Origin: Azorinus chamasolen
Lineage: Eukaryota > Mollusca > Bivalvia > Cardiida > Solecurtidae
Assembly (NCBI GenBank): GCA_963576725.1
Contig: OY755252.1
Location: forward strand, 47,730,140-47,794,139
Length of the DNA stretch: 64,000 nt
Direction: 5' to 3'
In this document: in pieces, positions 1 through 11,065 of the stretch
Numbering within the stretch: the stretch's first letter is position 1
Layout: each line of letters opens with the position of its first letter
The notes under the pieces: generated by a model
The model's database searches: none
Seen by the model: the letters and a program-made list of their open reading frames with translations, nothing else
What the model was told of the DNA's origin: nothing
Program-made: the position numbers and the translations under genes

Positions 1-250
1 CTGATCAGACTTTGGAGAAATAACTGACAGGTACAAACAGTGCAGACCCTGATCAGACTGGAGAAACAACTGACTGAGGTACAAACAGTGCAGACCCTGA
101 TCAGACTTTGGAGAAATAACTGACAGGTACAAACAGTGCAGACCCTGATCAGACTGGAGAAACAACTGACTGAGTTACAAACAGTGCAGGCCCTGATCAG
201 ACTTTGGATAAGCAACTGACTGAGTTACAAACAGTTTGGATCCTGATGAG
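1..250. repeat. 48-bp tandem repeat, 5 copies, made of one arm of an F1-type hairpin
   Basis: The period is 48 bp (CTGATCAGAC recurs at 1, 49, 97, 145 and 193). Each unit includes ACAAACAGTGCAGACCCTGA, the left arm of the hairpin families. Units 1 and 3 differ from 2 and 4, giving a 96-bp alternation. The array begins before the window. Confidence 0.9.
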
Positions 251-310
251 ACACAGAATTACTCTGCATCTGATCTGGATCCAAGCTGTTTACAAATGAC
301 GTTAGGTCAC
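240..310. repeat. F4-type hairpin fragment
   Basis: Arms CAGTTTGGATCCTGATGAGA and ATCTGGATCCAAGCTGTTTA form the F4 palindrome at the end of the 48-bp array. Confidence 0.6.
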
Positions 311-339
311 CATAGGCCGAATGAGGGTTAGTGTGCAAC

Positions 340-566
340 AAATCTTTTACCTGTTAAATATGCATATAAGAAATAATGATATCATGAATATTTATTAGCT
401 GATGTTTTGTAATGACACATGTACACATGAATGTTTGGTATTGCTAGACTATTCTGTTAGTCAGATCTATTATAAGTTCATAAGCAAACAGAACAGACCC
501 CGATCAGATGGCTCAGAAGCCAGCTGATCAGAGTATACTCTGTTTGCAAGTGCGTGAAAAGTGGTT
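340..566 (+). mobile_element. F1 MITE copy, diverged
   Basis: It has the F1 order: TTTTACCTG terminus, AAGAAATAATGATATCATGA, AGATCTATTAT, then the hairpin AAGCAAACAGAACAGACC to CTCTGTTTGCAAG. The right terminus is eroded. Confidence 0.7.
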
Positions 567-599
567 GGATAGGTTTGTTCAAGATATTCAGAACCTAGA

Positions 600-705
600 T
601 ATGTGTATTGGTGGAAACAATTGGATATGTGTATTGGTGGAAACAACTGGATATGTGTATTGGTGGAAAAAATTGGATATGTGTATTGATGGAAAAAATT
701 GGATT
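600..705 (+). repeat. 27-bp imperfect tandem repeat
   Basis: About four units of GGATATGTGTATTGGTGGAA occur in a row. They make a short repetitive open frame that is not a gene. Confidence 0.75.
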
Positions 706-845
706 TTTTACAGTTCTAGAAACTGTAGAATTGCATAAGCAAACACAGAAGACCCTAATCAGACACTTTCTACAGGATTTGTCTGATGCGGGTCTACTCT
801 GTTTGCAAAAATGCCAAAAGTCGCCTATATGAACGAAAGGTAAGT
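706..845 (+). mobile_element. F1 MITE, 3' half
   Basis: AGAAACTGTAGAATTGCATA leads into a degraded F1 hairpin and an ACGAAAGGTAA end. The 5' half is missing. Confidence 0.6.
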
Positions 846-943
846 TAGAAGAATTACCGACTTAACATTTACCCCCACTGTGAAAAAAAACCCCACTAAT
901 GTTTGCTACAATTTGGATGGAGTGCAACTGTTACTTGTATTTC

Positions 944-1050
944 GATCTGGTTTTTAAGAAACTATTGACCAGGTGTCGAACAGCTTGGATCCTGATGAGA
1001 CTCCAAGCCACTGATCTCATCTGGATCCAAGCTGTTGGAAAATGCGAGCC
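944..1050 (+). repeat. F4b hairpin copy
   Basis: AAGAAACTATTGACCAGGTGTCGAACAG is followed by arms GGATCCTGATGAGACTCC and GATCTCATCTGGATCCAAGC. This F4 subtype has a 'TTGACCGAGTGTCAAACAG' lead. Confidence 0.65.
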
Positions 1051-1099
1051 AGGTCACGAGTTATGGAATAAGGGTAAAATAATGCAGAGGCTTTGTACA

Positions 1100-1440
1100 T
1101 CATTTTGATCCTGCATTAAGCTATGCATGGCCTGTCTTGAAAGACTTCATTTGAGTGGCATTATGATTGTAAAGAGGTTTTATTGTACACTTGTTTGAAT
1201 GTTTTTGTTCGTTTATAGTCATATGTAGTTGATATGATTGAGATAAGGTGTAATTGTGCCAAAAACTGTTGAATCAAATCAAATATATAAATATAAATAC
1301 ATATTAAAATAAATTATAAAAAACAAAATATCACTTCAAAGTGTTTCTGTTTTAAATCCACCAGCCATTTAGTACCTTAGTTACACTATGTATTCGGACA
1401 CTCAGTCTCCCATCTCTGATCGTTTCCTTCTCGTCAGTGA
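1100..1440. other. No recognisable gene; AT-rich spacer
   Basis: This holds an AT-rich low-complexity run (1265-1325) and fragments reminiscent of F2 ends. No coding exon was recognised. Confidence 0.5.
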
Positions 1441-1837
1441 AAACGCAAGACAAGATATGACACCATTTTGATAACTTGAGTTTTAATATGGGGTATATTT
1501 TTGGCGTTGTCCATGCGTCCCGTAGTCCTATCTCATAAATGGTTTGGATTTTCTTCTAAGAAACATTTTTATAAATTTTTAGTCATGTGAGCCTGCAAGT
1601 GTTACTTACATTGAGGCTGGAACACCAGAGTTATGACTCTGTTTGCCAAGATGTAACATTTTTGTCTGTCCCGAGTCATATATCAGAAACGGTATGGCGA
1701 TTTTCTATGCAACTAGATTTTAAATAGCATCGGAAATTTGGCCCTGCAAGTAGCATTCACATTGACCTTGGAACACTAGACCTATGACCTTTTGTCCACC
1801 GGGGGTCATATCACAGACACGATTTTGAGGTGTTCTA
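1440..1837. repeat. Dispersed repeat with roughly 150-bp internal units
   Basis: Repeated phrases (GTCATATATCAGAAACGGT, GCCCTGCAAGTAGCATTCAC, CATTGACCTTGGAACAC, ATGACCTTTTGTCC) recur about every 150 bp and again after the 56-bp array (3010-3110). This is one element that the array has split. Confidence 0.6.
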
Positions 1838-3010
1838 AGACACTTTGTGTAAATATTTAGTACCGTGAAGAAACTCGGTCCTACAAGTATCTAAGAGACT
1901 TTGTGTAAATATTTAGTACCATGAAGAAACTCGGTCCTACAAGTATCTAGGACACTTTGTGTAAATATTTAGTACCATGAAGAAACTCGGTCCTACAAGT
2001 ATCTAGGACACTTTGTGTAAATATTTAGTACCATGAAGAAACTCGGTCCTACAAGTATCTAGGACACTTTGTGTAAATATTTAGTACCATGAAGAAACTC
2101 GGTCCTACAAGTATCTAGGACACTTTGTGTAAATATTTAGTACCATGAAGAAACTCGGTCCTACAAGTATCTAAGACACTTTGTGTAAATATTTAGTACC
2201 ATGAAGAAACTCGGTCCTACAAGTATCTAAGACACTTTGTGTAAATATTTAGTACCATGAAGAAACTCGGTCCTACAAGTATCTAGGACACTTTGTGTAA
2301 ATATTTAGTACCATGAAGAAACTCGGTCCTACAAGTATCTAAGACACTTTGTGTAAATATTTAGTACCATGAAGAAACTCGGTCCTACAAGTATCTAAGA
2401 CACTTTGTGTAAATATTTAGTACCATGAAGAAACTCGGTCCTACAAGTATCTAGGACACTTTGTGTAAATATTTAGTACCATGAAGAAACTCGGTCCTAC
2501 AAGTATCTAAGACACTTTGTGTAAATATTTAGTACCATGAAGAAACTCGGTCCTACACGTATCTAAGACACTTTGTGTAAATATTTAGTACCATGAAGAA
2601 ACTCGGTCCTACAAGTATCTAAGACACTTTGTGTAAATATTTAGTACCATGAAGAAACTCGGTCCTACAAGTATCTAAGACACTTTGTGTAAATATTTAG
2701 TACCATGAAGAAACTCGGTCCTACAAGTATCTAGGACACTTTGTGTAAATATTTAGTACCATGAAGAAACTCGGTCCTACAAGTATCTAAGAGACTTTGT
2801 GTAAATATTTAGTACCATGAAGAAACTCGGTCCTACAAGTATCTAGGACACTTTGTGTAAATATTTAGTACCATGAAGAAACTCGGTCCTACAAGTATCT
2901 AAGAGACTTTGTGTAAATATTTAGTACCATGAAGAAACTCGGTCCTACAAGTATCTAAGAGACTTTGTGTAAATATTTAGTACCATGAAGAAACTCGGTC
3001 CTACAAGTAT
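1838..3010. repeat. 56-bp minisatellite, about 21 copies
   Basis: The unit runs from ACACTTTGTGTAAATATTTA through GTACCATGAAGAAACTCGGT to ACAAGTATCTA, period 56 bp. It is almost invariant apart from three sites (AAGACAC, AGGACAC, AAGAGAC). It lies inside the flanking 150-bp-unit repeat and looks recently expanded. Confidence 0.95.
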
Positions 3011-3117
3011 CGCTCACACCGACCTTCAAACACCGTTGGCCAAAAAAGTTTTTTGCACGTCCTGGGTCATATCTCGGACATGGTTTGAAGTTTTTCTATG
3101 AAACCTGCAGTACATGT

Positions 3118-3371
3118 TTAATCCTTATTCCGAGGATTTTCATGTAAGAAATAATCACATCATGAATATTAATTAGATTAAATGCTATAACAGCACATAG
3201 ACATAAGACGTTTTGACCATATCAGAAAGTGTAGAATCATATCTACATGTATATTATATCATAAGCAAACAGAGAAGACCCTGATCAGACGGTTCCTACA
3301 GGAGCCGTCTGATCTGGGTCTACTCTGTTTGCAAGGGCATGGGAAGGTGTATTTATAGAGTTAAGGGTTAA
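3118..3371 (+). mobile_element. F1 MITE, full length
   Basis: TTAA at both ends. The hairpin AAGCAAACAGAGAAGACC to CTACTCTGTTTGCAAG has apex GGTTCCTACAGGAGCC. The right end is TTTATAGAGTTAAGGGTTAA. Confidence 0.85.
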
Positions 3372-3490
3372 TATCATAAAGAATACGATAGAGCAAGTAT
3401 CATTATCGCACTAACATTTACCTGATCCATAAGATCAAACAGCTGCAGACAGCTAAGATGCTGCTCCCAGTTTCACGAAAGAGCTTAATT

Positions 3491-4064
3491 TTAACCCTTT
3501 ATTCCATGAATATTGATTAAGAAATAATATATCAATATAAATGAACTCTATTTTTAGCTCCACTTTTTTCGAAAAGTGGAGGTATTGTCATGACCCTCTC
3601 GTCGGCGTCGGTGTTGGTTAACACTTTTGTTAAGGTCCATTTCTCAGAAACCATTAAAGATATTGGGTTCATATTTGGTATGTATGTTAACTATCACAAG
3701 GGGAACCAATTTCGCAAGGGAAGGTAACCCTACAAATAATTTTGCCCCTTTTTCGACTTAGAATTTCCATTGTTGGTTAAGTTTTATGTGAAGGTCTATG
3801 TCTCAGAAACTGTCCAATAGATTTTCCGACTTAGACTTCCACTACACTATCCAGCATTAGTCCGAGAAAGTGGAGCGCGCTGAATGCGTACAGCTCTTGT
3901 TATAATGGCATTATGAACAAATGACTTTGGCCATGACATAAACTGTAGAATCATCTGTATTAGTTCACAAGCAAAAAGAGTAGACCCTGATCAGACGGCT
4001 CCTACAGGACCCGTCTGATCTGGATCTACTCTGTTTGTAAATGCGTCGAAAGGAGTGAAGGATT
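3491..4064 (+). mobile_element. F1 MITE interrupted by another insertion
   Basis: The left part is TTAACCCTTTATTCCATGAA. The F1 sequence resumes at 3901 (TATAATGGCATTATGAAC) and ends with a hairpin at 3960-4035. The interruption is listed separately. Confidence 0.75.
3556..3900. mobile_element. Nested insertion with TAGCTCCACTTTTTTCGAAA start
   Basis: It is a roughly 345-bp sequence inside F1. It begins with a local palindrome (CTCCACTTTTTTCGAAAAGTGGAG) and contains two copies of the phrase 'GTCTATTTCTCAGAAACC'. The class is unknown. Confidence 0.55.
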
Positions 4065-4460
4065 GATCTCAGTAAAGAGGTCAGCCTGTTTACATGTAAA
4101 ATCTAATATCAGATCAACAATCCCAAGTATACCTAGTGTTCTGGATCTATATTAACCTATTCCTTACGGTGATATACACTCATTGACTAAATTGGCAGAA
4201 AGAGAGAAACAAGAAATGTACTTCAGCAAAATGCTCAAAATCGTTGAGCGGGTCCAAATCAAAGTCTCTTTATTACGGATTTAAACTATGTACTATTTAA
4301 CAAAATCACCTACAAAGTATGGATTTAGCATGACTTTAACTGATATCTGAAGTGAGAAAAAACATTAAATGTATTAAAGCACGATTAAAGCATTGCACGA
4401 TATCTCAGTTGAGCCAAGCCGTTATTTTAGTTTTGTTCGTGAAATCTACGCCTGGCTTAC
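4065..4460. other. No feature recognised
   Basis: AT-rich spacer between MITEs, with no exon-like open frame and no clear repeat. Confidence 0.4.
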
Positions 4461-4465
4461 TAGAC

Positions 4466-4664
4466 GCCTCATTCTCTCCTAGGCTATTTTTAGACCAAAC
4501 CTTTTTTAATTAATCTACCGAAAAGGAGCATTAATTAGAGAAATTTGTTGTTTAGAATTTTGTAGTTTGAAACTATAGGAGCAAATGCTCTATTTATCAC
4601 AATGGTTTCACAATGTGAATTTTATAGAGACGCAAAAATGCGTCACTATGGGGTAATGTGTTAA
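4466..4664 (+). mobile_element. F3 MITE copy
   Basis: F3 marks are TAGGCTATTTTTAGACCAAA, CTACCGAAAAGGAGCATTAA, and GGAGCAAATGCTCTATTTAT with CACAATGGTTTCA. Most of the left hairpin arm is deleted. It ends GGTAATGTGTTAA. Confidence 0.75.
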
Positions 4665-4699
4665 TATCGGAAAGAAGTCAACGAATTGGGGGACGATTG

Positions 4700-4862
4700 G
4701 GGGACGGGGCAAACATTTCAACCAAAGGTCGAGGTCAGATGCGTAAATAAAAACATTTTTAAGAATAACTATTTTTTCTCCACCAAACACTATGTTGTGA
4801 GTGATCACAAATCACTCACAACATAAAGTTTGGCGGAGAAATGACAATTTTGGTATTTGGGT
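4700..4862. mobile_element. F9 palindromic repeat
   Basis: TTTCTCCACCAAACACTATG and its inverse CATAAAGTTTGGCGGAGAAA surround GTGAGTGATCACAAATCACTCAC. Flanking GACAATTTTGGTATTTGGGT is seen in other copies (28.3, 57.1 kb). Confidence 0.75.
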
Positions 4863-5292
4863 ATCTGCTGTTCTGATTGTATCAATTCAGAACATCATTT
4901 TTACAGTAAGGGAAGGATTACTATCCCTCCACCCTCTCTGATTATTGTACTTATCGTGAATGTAAAACATGTCCCTATTTATGAAACTTGTCTTTTTGTT
5001 TTTATTTTGCAACTGGTTATTTACGTTTTGGCAAGTGTTTCACAAGCTGACACGTGACATCCTATGGGGCAGTTATCCGTACCCCTAGTGTATTATTTAC
5101 CTGTTAAGTGTATTTTTTGTGAATATTTGTTTCCTTCAAAACAGTCAACTTGGTGTCAAATAATTAACTTCCTGATAAACAACCGGATTATCTAACCAGG
5201 TTGCAAGTGTCTGCTACATCGCATCTGCATAGTAATCAACGTTTAACCATCAATCTGCTGAATAACCGAAACTGGCTTCTTCATCTGAATAT

Positions 5293-5452
5293 TAATTAAA
5301 CAAAATATTGTATCAAAACTTTATCACTGATTAAAATGATTATTATGACAAACAGTGCAGACCCAGATCAAATGGCTCCCTCGGGAGCCCTTTGATCTGG
5401 GTCTACACTGTTTGCAAATTTATTCCCGCGCATTTAGGGTTAAGTTCAGTTT
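5293..5452 (+). mobile_element. F7 hairpin MITE
   Basis: AAACTTTATCACTGATTAAA is followed by hairpin ACAAACAGTGCAGACCCAGA and GATCTGGGTCTACACTGTTT with apex GGCTCCCTCGGGAGCC. Other copies lie at 58.1 kb (inverted) and 63.85 kb. Confidence 0.7.
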
Positions 5453-5486
5453 GGTACTGATGTGTTGGATATGGGTGTTTTGACAC

Positions 5487-5990
5487 TTAATCCTTTACCT
5501 GATGACTGTGTATACATGTAAGAAATAATGACATCATGAATATTACTTAACCCATTTCTTAACAACATTATTAACCCTTCGCATGCTATTCACGTCAATA
5601 TACCTACCTGTAAATAGTGAAGACCCAGATGAGACAGCTCCTGCAGGAGCTGTCTCATCAGGGTCTGCACTATTTACAAGTTGATTGTGCAACCGGTGCA
5701 CTCCACAGCAGTGATTGCATAGCGAAATACTTGTACACAGTGAAGATATATGTAATTATACAACAGGGCATCGGTAAAGAAGGAGAAATGTATTTTAAAT
5801 TTCAGCAAGAGAAGGATTAACAAGGAAATCTATGACCGATACAGAAACTGCAGATTCAGATCTATATTATTTCGTTAGCAAACAGAGCAGACCCTGATCT
5901 GACAGCTTCTACAGAGAAAATTTTGACATGGGTTTACCCTGTTTTAAAAGTTGTTACGAGTAAAAGTCATCTATGTGAGGGAAAGGGTTG
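5487..5990 (+). mobile_element. F1 MITE hosting a nested F5 MITE
   Basis: The F1 left end (TTAATCCTTTACCTGATGA) runs to 5570 and resumes after 5820 (CAAGGAAATCTATGACC), with a degraded hairpin at 5876-5950 and end GAGGGAAAGGGTT. The F5 element sits between, duplicating TTAA. Confidence 0.8.
5571..5820 (+). mobile_element. F5 MITE nested in F1
   Basis: A 250-bp element flanked by TTAA. Terminal repeats TTAACCCTTCGCATGCTATT and AGCAAGAGAAGGATTAA. Hairpin TAAATAGTGAAGACCCAGAT to ATCAGGGTCTGCACTATTTA with apex AGCTCCTGCAGGAGCT. Other copies at 11062 (inverted) and 57482. Confidence 0.9.
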
Positions 5991-6059
5991 GTCTCTTATA
6001 AATATATATAGTTGCTTTAAATCTTTTCAGCTTCATGGTTATAATAATCTAATATCCAT

Positions 6060-6156
6060 ATTGAACGTCACATCAGACTCCAAACTGTTTGGTACTGGCT
6101 TACATGTAGTCACATCAGACTCCAAACTGTTTGGTACTGGCTTAGCTGTAGCTTAA
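6060..6156. repeat. 45-bp tandem duplication
   Basis: CACATCAGACTCCAAACTGT and TTGGTACTGGCTTA occur twice in a row. Confidence 0.9.
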
Positions 6157-6320
6157 CCCTAGCTTTACTCCATAATTATTCATACAAGAAATAATGACAT
6201 AAAGAATATTAACTAGATTATTAGCTCGTTTGTTTAGAAGAAAAGTCGAACTATTGTGATTACTGGGTCGTAGGCGTTGTCATTATTTCTTACAAGAGTA
6301 TCAAAGAGGTAAAGTAGTGA
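6155..6320 (+). mobile_element. F1 fragments
   Basis: F1 left end (CCATAATTATTCATACAAGA, AATAATGACATAAAGAATAT) and an inverted GTCATTATTTCTTACAAGAG piece, without a hairpin. Confidence 0.5.
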
Positions 6321-6355
6321 TCGGCTTCTCTTCTGCTGAAAGCGCCATTTGTTTA

Positions 6356-6500
6356 CACTAGAGTAAGACCTGTCTTAAGCGATCATTAATTTAATTAACA
6401 CAGCCATCTTAAAAAGCAGGTGGTTGTTTAATGCATGGCAAAAGTAAGGCAGAAAGCTCATATTTTCTGTATTATTTATGGCCTGTATCAAGATACTGCC
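6356..6500 (+). mobile_element. F2 MITE, truncated
   Basis: Left terminal repeat TAAGACCTGTCTTAAGCGAT, then GCAGGTGGTTGTTTAATGCA and a short AAAGCTCATATTTTCTGTAT hairpin. The right end is missing. Confidence 0.65.
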
Positions 6501-7028
6501 TACCTTAAATTACCCATATTTTCAGCTCCTTTTTATTGTACAGGTTTTACTATATTTCCATGTGTGAGGAATCAGGGGGTAAGGTAATACCATACCTGTC
6601 ATACGTGTACAAATCAATATTACATGAGCCCTGTCGTAGGAAAGCTTTGCTAACAGTGCAGAGCCAGACTAGCCGTCTGATCAGGTTCTACACTGGCATA
6701 CAAGTCAGCGAAACAAAACAGGATCTGAATAGTGACAAACAGTGTAGAGCCAAATCAAGAACTGTGTTTTAAACGCGGCCTCTAATTCAATTCTACACTG
6801 TATGCAAAACCTTTAGTTTGATTTTCGTGCTGCGAGGCTCATATACTAATTTATTGTGCAACACAAATTGGAGAAAGAAAGGTGCAGATTTCCGAGTCAG
6901 CACAGTAAAAGCTCACTTTTAAAACAAGTACTCAAAAGAAGTCTAAGTATGTGTCTATGAGGCAAGTGGTACATGTAGCTTAAAGAAGGACATATGTAAT
7001 GTAATAAATAGAGGATCTTACATGAGTG
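6500..7028. repeat. Spacer with degraded hairpin pieces
   Basis: 6650-6810 holds two imperfect arms (AACAGTGCAGAGCCAGACTA; ATTCTACACTGTATGCAAAA) of an F7-like hairpin. Nothing coding was recognised. Confidence 0.4.
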
Positions 7029-7440
7029 TTCAATACATATTGTTTTTATGAAACGAGTTTACTATAATAATATGACACGAGCTTTAGCGAGTGTCGTATT
7101 CATTATAGTAAACGAGTTTCATGAAAACAATTTGTAATGAACACAGATGTAAGATTCTTTTTATCACATAAGCCTTAAAACGCCATAGAAAATAAGACAG
7201 GCTATAGCTGACGACTGTTTCGGTCATTGCAGGGTAGTAATAGAACGGATAGCGCACATGGAGCGCTACGATTGGCTAACGCTTAAATCAGCGCTACGAT
7301 TGGCTAATAACTGCTTATTTGCATAAAAAATGCACTAGTGCATTTCTGCGAAATACGACACTCTGTTACGGCACTCCCACGAGATAGATTATGCGATAAA
7401 CTCCCATATAAGCTTTCTACATTACTGCCATTGTATATGA
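7029..7440 (+). mobile_element. Palindromic dispersed element, copy 1
   Basis: AAACGAGTTTACTATAATAA and TTATAGTAAACGAGTTTCAT flank ACGAGCTTTAGCGAGTGTCG. Then GCGCTACGATTGGCTAA occurs twice (a CCAAT-type site in each) and TGCACTAGTGCA. An inverted copy lies at 59930-60290. Confidence 0.65.
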
Positions 7441-7895
7441 AGCAGTCACCTGTTTAAAAATACGCTGTTTACTTACTATGTAGTCGTTTTAGGAGATGGT
7501 ACAGTATAGTAATTGTTTTATGACAGTACTATAAGGAAACAAAACGGAATGAATCAAAGTACTGACAATACTGACGGTTTCGGACCATATATATGTCGAT
7601 TGTGACTATACAATACGAAAAAGCTTGGTAGGGAAGGACTGGTACCATTGATACATAGTAAGATGACCTCTAAAGCATTATTTCCTGAACTAAAATGGTG
7701 TTTAATGGAACTGTTTGTTAAAATTGACAGGCAATCTAAACATAATTGCTGTGAACTTTTCTGAACATCCTGTCAGTGTTTTAGATATTGTTTAAAGAAA
7801 TAAATTGATGACTAGTAGCACACAGTGCAGTTCCAATAGCTCAATTTGCCACTGTGTGTCTGAAGTTTACTTAAATTGATATTTGAATGTAGTAA
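7440..7895. other. No feature recognised
   Basis: AT-rich spacer with no exon-like frame, splice pair or clear repeat. Confidence 0.4.
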
Positions 7896-9170
7896 AGGGC
7901 CATTACTCTATTATTATTTGGCCGACGTTGGCGTCATATAATGTGCCTCATGCACCTATCCATGTAAATACCCCGTCAAATTTAAATGAAATCTGAGCAA
8001 GCTGTTCCAAGATATGACTTCTAACAGTCACATTTCCTATATGGCTATCTGAAAGCAACAAAGGGTCATATTTCTGCTACTAACTGGTGGATTGTAACAG
8101 TATTTGGCGTGCATCAATCACTTATCCATCTATACACTACAACCAAGTTTGGATAAATTATATATGCCATGTGAATCTAAATATCATACAGTTAACAAAA
8201 TCTAATTATAACAGAATATGTTGCAGAATGTCCCCTAAACGAAACTTACAACTGGTATTGGTGAGCAAAATATCTAAATTTCAACCAATAACAGGCCATT
8301 AGTGATCACTTGGTTACCATGGCAACCAACACGTTTGAAACAACTGCATATATATCCCTACTGACCAATTTTCCAAAAAATCTAATATGTAAATTGTGAC
8401 CCATTCAGAGGACACCACTCCATTACCATGGCAACCAAGTATTTCAAAACAACTTGACTGAGTTTGGGGTACCCAAATACCCCTAAATGCCAATTTTCAG
8501 CAAATTTGAATATCTAATATTTTAATATTAGATCCCACCATTCAGTTTCCATACCAACAAATCATTTCGAAAGACATACCAATTAATTCTGAGTGTCAAA
8601 ATATCCCGACATACCAATTTTTGGGCAAAATTGAACAATATCTGAATTTGTCGAAAAAGATCTAAATTTTCGACCAATCAGAGCCACCATTCAGTTACCA
8701 TGGCAACCAACTCTTTGAAAAGACCTACAAATTAGTCCTGAGTGCCAAAATATACCGTCATACCAATTTTTAGCAAAATCAACCAATACATGTACTTTCG
8801 AAACCCATACCAATTGATTTGGAGTACTAAAATATCCAATGATACCAATTTTCAGCAAAAAAAATCGAATGATATATAACTTCGCCAAACAATATCTAAA
8901 TTTCGACCAATTATAGCCAACCATTTAGTTATGGCGATTTTCAAAACATAAAAAGTGGGGTGTACATCTGCATGTATCAAGCAATATTCATATGAAGTTT
9001 CATTAGGATCGGACAATTACTTAGTCTTACTGAGAAATGCGTTGGACAAGTTTACGACGGAAGAAGAAGAATTGGAAGAATCAGAATCGGAAGAAAGAAT
9101 AATAAGAAACGGAGCAAACACAATATGTCCCTCTACTTCATTTTGGGATATTATTAAATACCAGGGGTGA
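7895..9170. repeat. Complex dispersed repeat with roughly 130-bp internal units
   Basis: CAGTTACCATGGCAACCAA, ACCAATTTTCAGCAAAAT and TCTAAATTTCGACCAATCAG recur about every 120-130 bp (8290, 8425, 8545, 8690, 8910). It ends in GAAGAAGAAGAATTGGAAGA and GGAGCAAACACAATATGTCC, a purine-rich tail. The acidic open frame over this tail is judged non-genic. Confidence 0.6.
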
Positions 9171-10600
9171 AAATAACAGCATGCTTGTATGTTAACACAG
9201 ATTAATGCTGGGGAAAAAGCTTAAACACACACTACAAACACAAATTTGTCAAGAATTATATACGTTCAGCATATGTTATAATTAACATTATGTAAAACAT
9301 ACAATAAAATAATTCCACTATATCTCTTTTATAACTACTAACTCTCTGTAATTGGAGTAATTATCCTTAAATGCTTACAACCTGGTACCAAGTCTCCTAA
9401 GACATTACACACATTATAAACATGGATCTAAGAGAACTGAAAAGTCTATGATCAATGTTTACGATGCTTGTCACACATGATGTAAAAATATAATTATGAT
9501 TTTCCAAACTCAACATAAATACTTCTGATGCAATAAATACTTCTGATGCATTCAGAATACAGATTGCTTTTGAGACTCAAGGTTATCCATATATCTCCGG
9601 GGCGTTTCACTACGGTCCGTGCTCCTTCGTGCCGAAGGGTCGGTGCCGAATATTATGGGTTTTTTTTTAGCTTTCTTCAACTTCAACTATAAGTACTTAT
9701 TATGCAGTGCACTGAATATTAAATTTACGTATTTCAAATAATAAATATGGACAATATTAGCCAATAAGCTCGATAAAAGGAATTTCTAATAAAAAAAATA
9801 ATGCTTAAATTGTGGCCGATTTTAGGCTGCGGAATTCATATCCGCGGATATGAGTCATATCCGTCATATCGGGTGTTTATACTGTGTCTTGCAATTTCCA
9901 GTCGTTATCTTCATTCCGATAGTTCGTGTGTAATGTGTAGAGATTGACGATGTTCCGACCATTATTCTTTACTGTTTTCTCCGTAACGTTGTCTGTACCA
10001 ATCCGACAAATTCAAGAAATGCTTGTAGATTTCAAAATATCCGCCCGACTTTCAGAAGTCGATTACTTTCTGGGCCATTTTTACCGGCGCTCTGTGGTAT
10101 ATATTCGTACGCGAACAAATTTATCATATAACGTAGCATTTTACATGGCACAATTATTGATAATTGAAACAGTTGCATCCGCATTTTAATAAATGACACA
10201 CATAACAAATGAAGAATTATCGATATCGTTTATCCAACGCATTGCACTTGGAACTATATTTTTTGTCTAGGGGTGTTAACAAAATCACATTTTTGGCAAA
10301 ATGAAAGTAGAAATACGGGTGAAATACACCCGTAGACAACTAAATCGTTTAATCGGCGCTACGTGATAAACATTCTGTCAACATTAAACCATTCAAAATT
10401 TCTGCATTTGGGCTAATGAACGTATGCATTGTAAGCATAAATTGATATTTCGTAGTATAACAGTGGTCTGATTGCGCATTATGGGATATGAATTTCTTTA
10501 TAAATTTGCTTGAGGCATGCCATAGGGATGCATTACTATTAGGTTTCGGAAAGTAGTCCGAAACCTAAAAATAAGTGGCTTTGTGTTGATAATCTATGTC
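9170..10600. other. Spacer with small palindromes, no gene recognised
   Basis: Contents include a 20-bp duplication (AATACTTCTGATGCA, 9520-9552), palindromes GATATGAGTCATATC (9847), ACGGGTGAAATACACCCGT (10316) and TTTCGGAAAGTAGTCCGAAA (10545). The 81-codon frame at 9944 has no recognisable family. Confidence 0.4.
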
Positions 10601-10610
10601 TTGTGTTCCT

Positions 10611-10885
10611 TTAACTCTTTACTCCATGAATATTCATGTAAGAAATAATGACATCATGAATATTAATAAGATGGATTTTTAAAATAGCTCATCAACACAA
10701 TGGGTTTTTTTTTGCCATTGCAGAAACTGTAGAATTGGATTCCATAGTATTACATATTATATCTATATAATTCCATAAGCAAGCGGAGCAGACACATATC
10801 AGACGGTTCCTACAGGAGCAGTCTGGTCTGGGACTACTCTGTTTGCAAAGGCGTAGAAAGGTGCATCTATAGAGTAAAGGGTAAA
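10611..10885 (+). mobile_element. F1 MITE, full length
   Basis: Ends TTAACTCTTTACTCCATGAA and TAGAGTAAAGGGTAAA. Contains CATGAATATTCATG and hairpin AAGCGGAGCAGACACATATC. Its right end abuts the next F4 element. Confidence 0.85.
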
Positions 10886-11065
10886 CCCTTTCGTCTGCAA
10901 AATTTGTCGTGTTCTACACTTCTAGTTTTAAACCTTTCTTCCATTTTCTTTAAAAAAACATAATCAGACAGTTTGTATCCTGATGAGATGCCGAATTACT
11001 CTCATCAGAATCCAACATATTTACATAGGTGATCGCAGAGTCGCCATTGGCATCGGAAGGGTTAA
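10882..11065 (+). mobile_element. F4 MITE
   Basis: Ends AACCCTTTCGTCTGCAAAAT and GGCATCGGAAGGGTTAA. Hairpin CAGTTTGTATCCTGATGAGA to CTCATCAGAATCCAACATAT. It shares TTAA at 11062 with the following F5 copy. Confidence 0.75.

Noticed and set aside
1838..3010. CRISPR-like or coding repeat with an ATGAAGAAACTC start in each unit
   Set aside because: No spacers, and each unit hits a stop within nine codons.
8955..9170. 71-codon acidic frame
   Set aside because: It lies on the purine-rich tail of a dispersed repeat and has no splice or family support.
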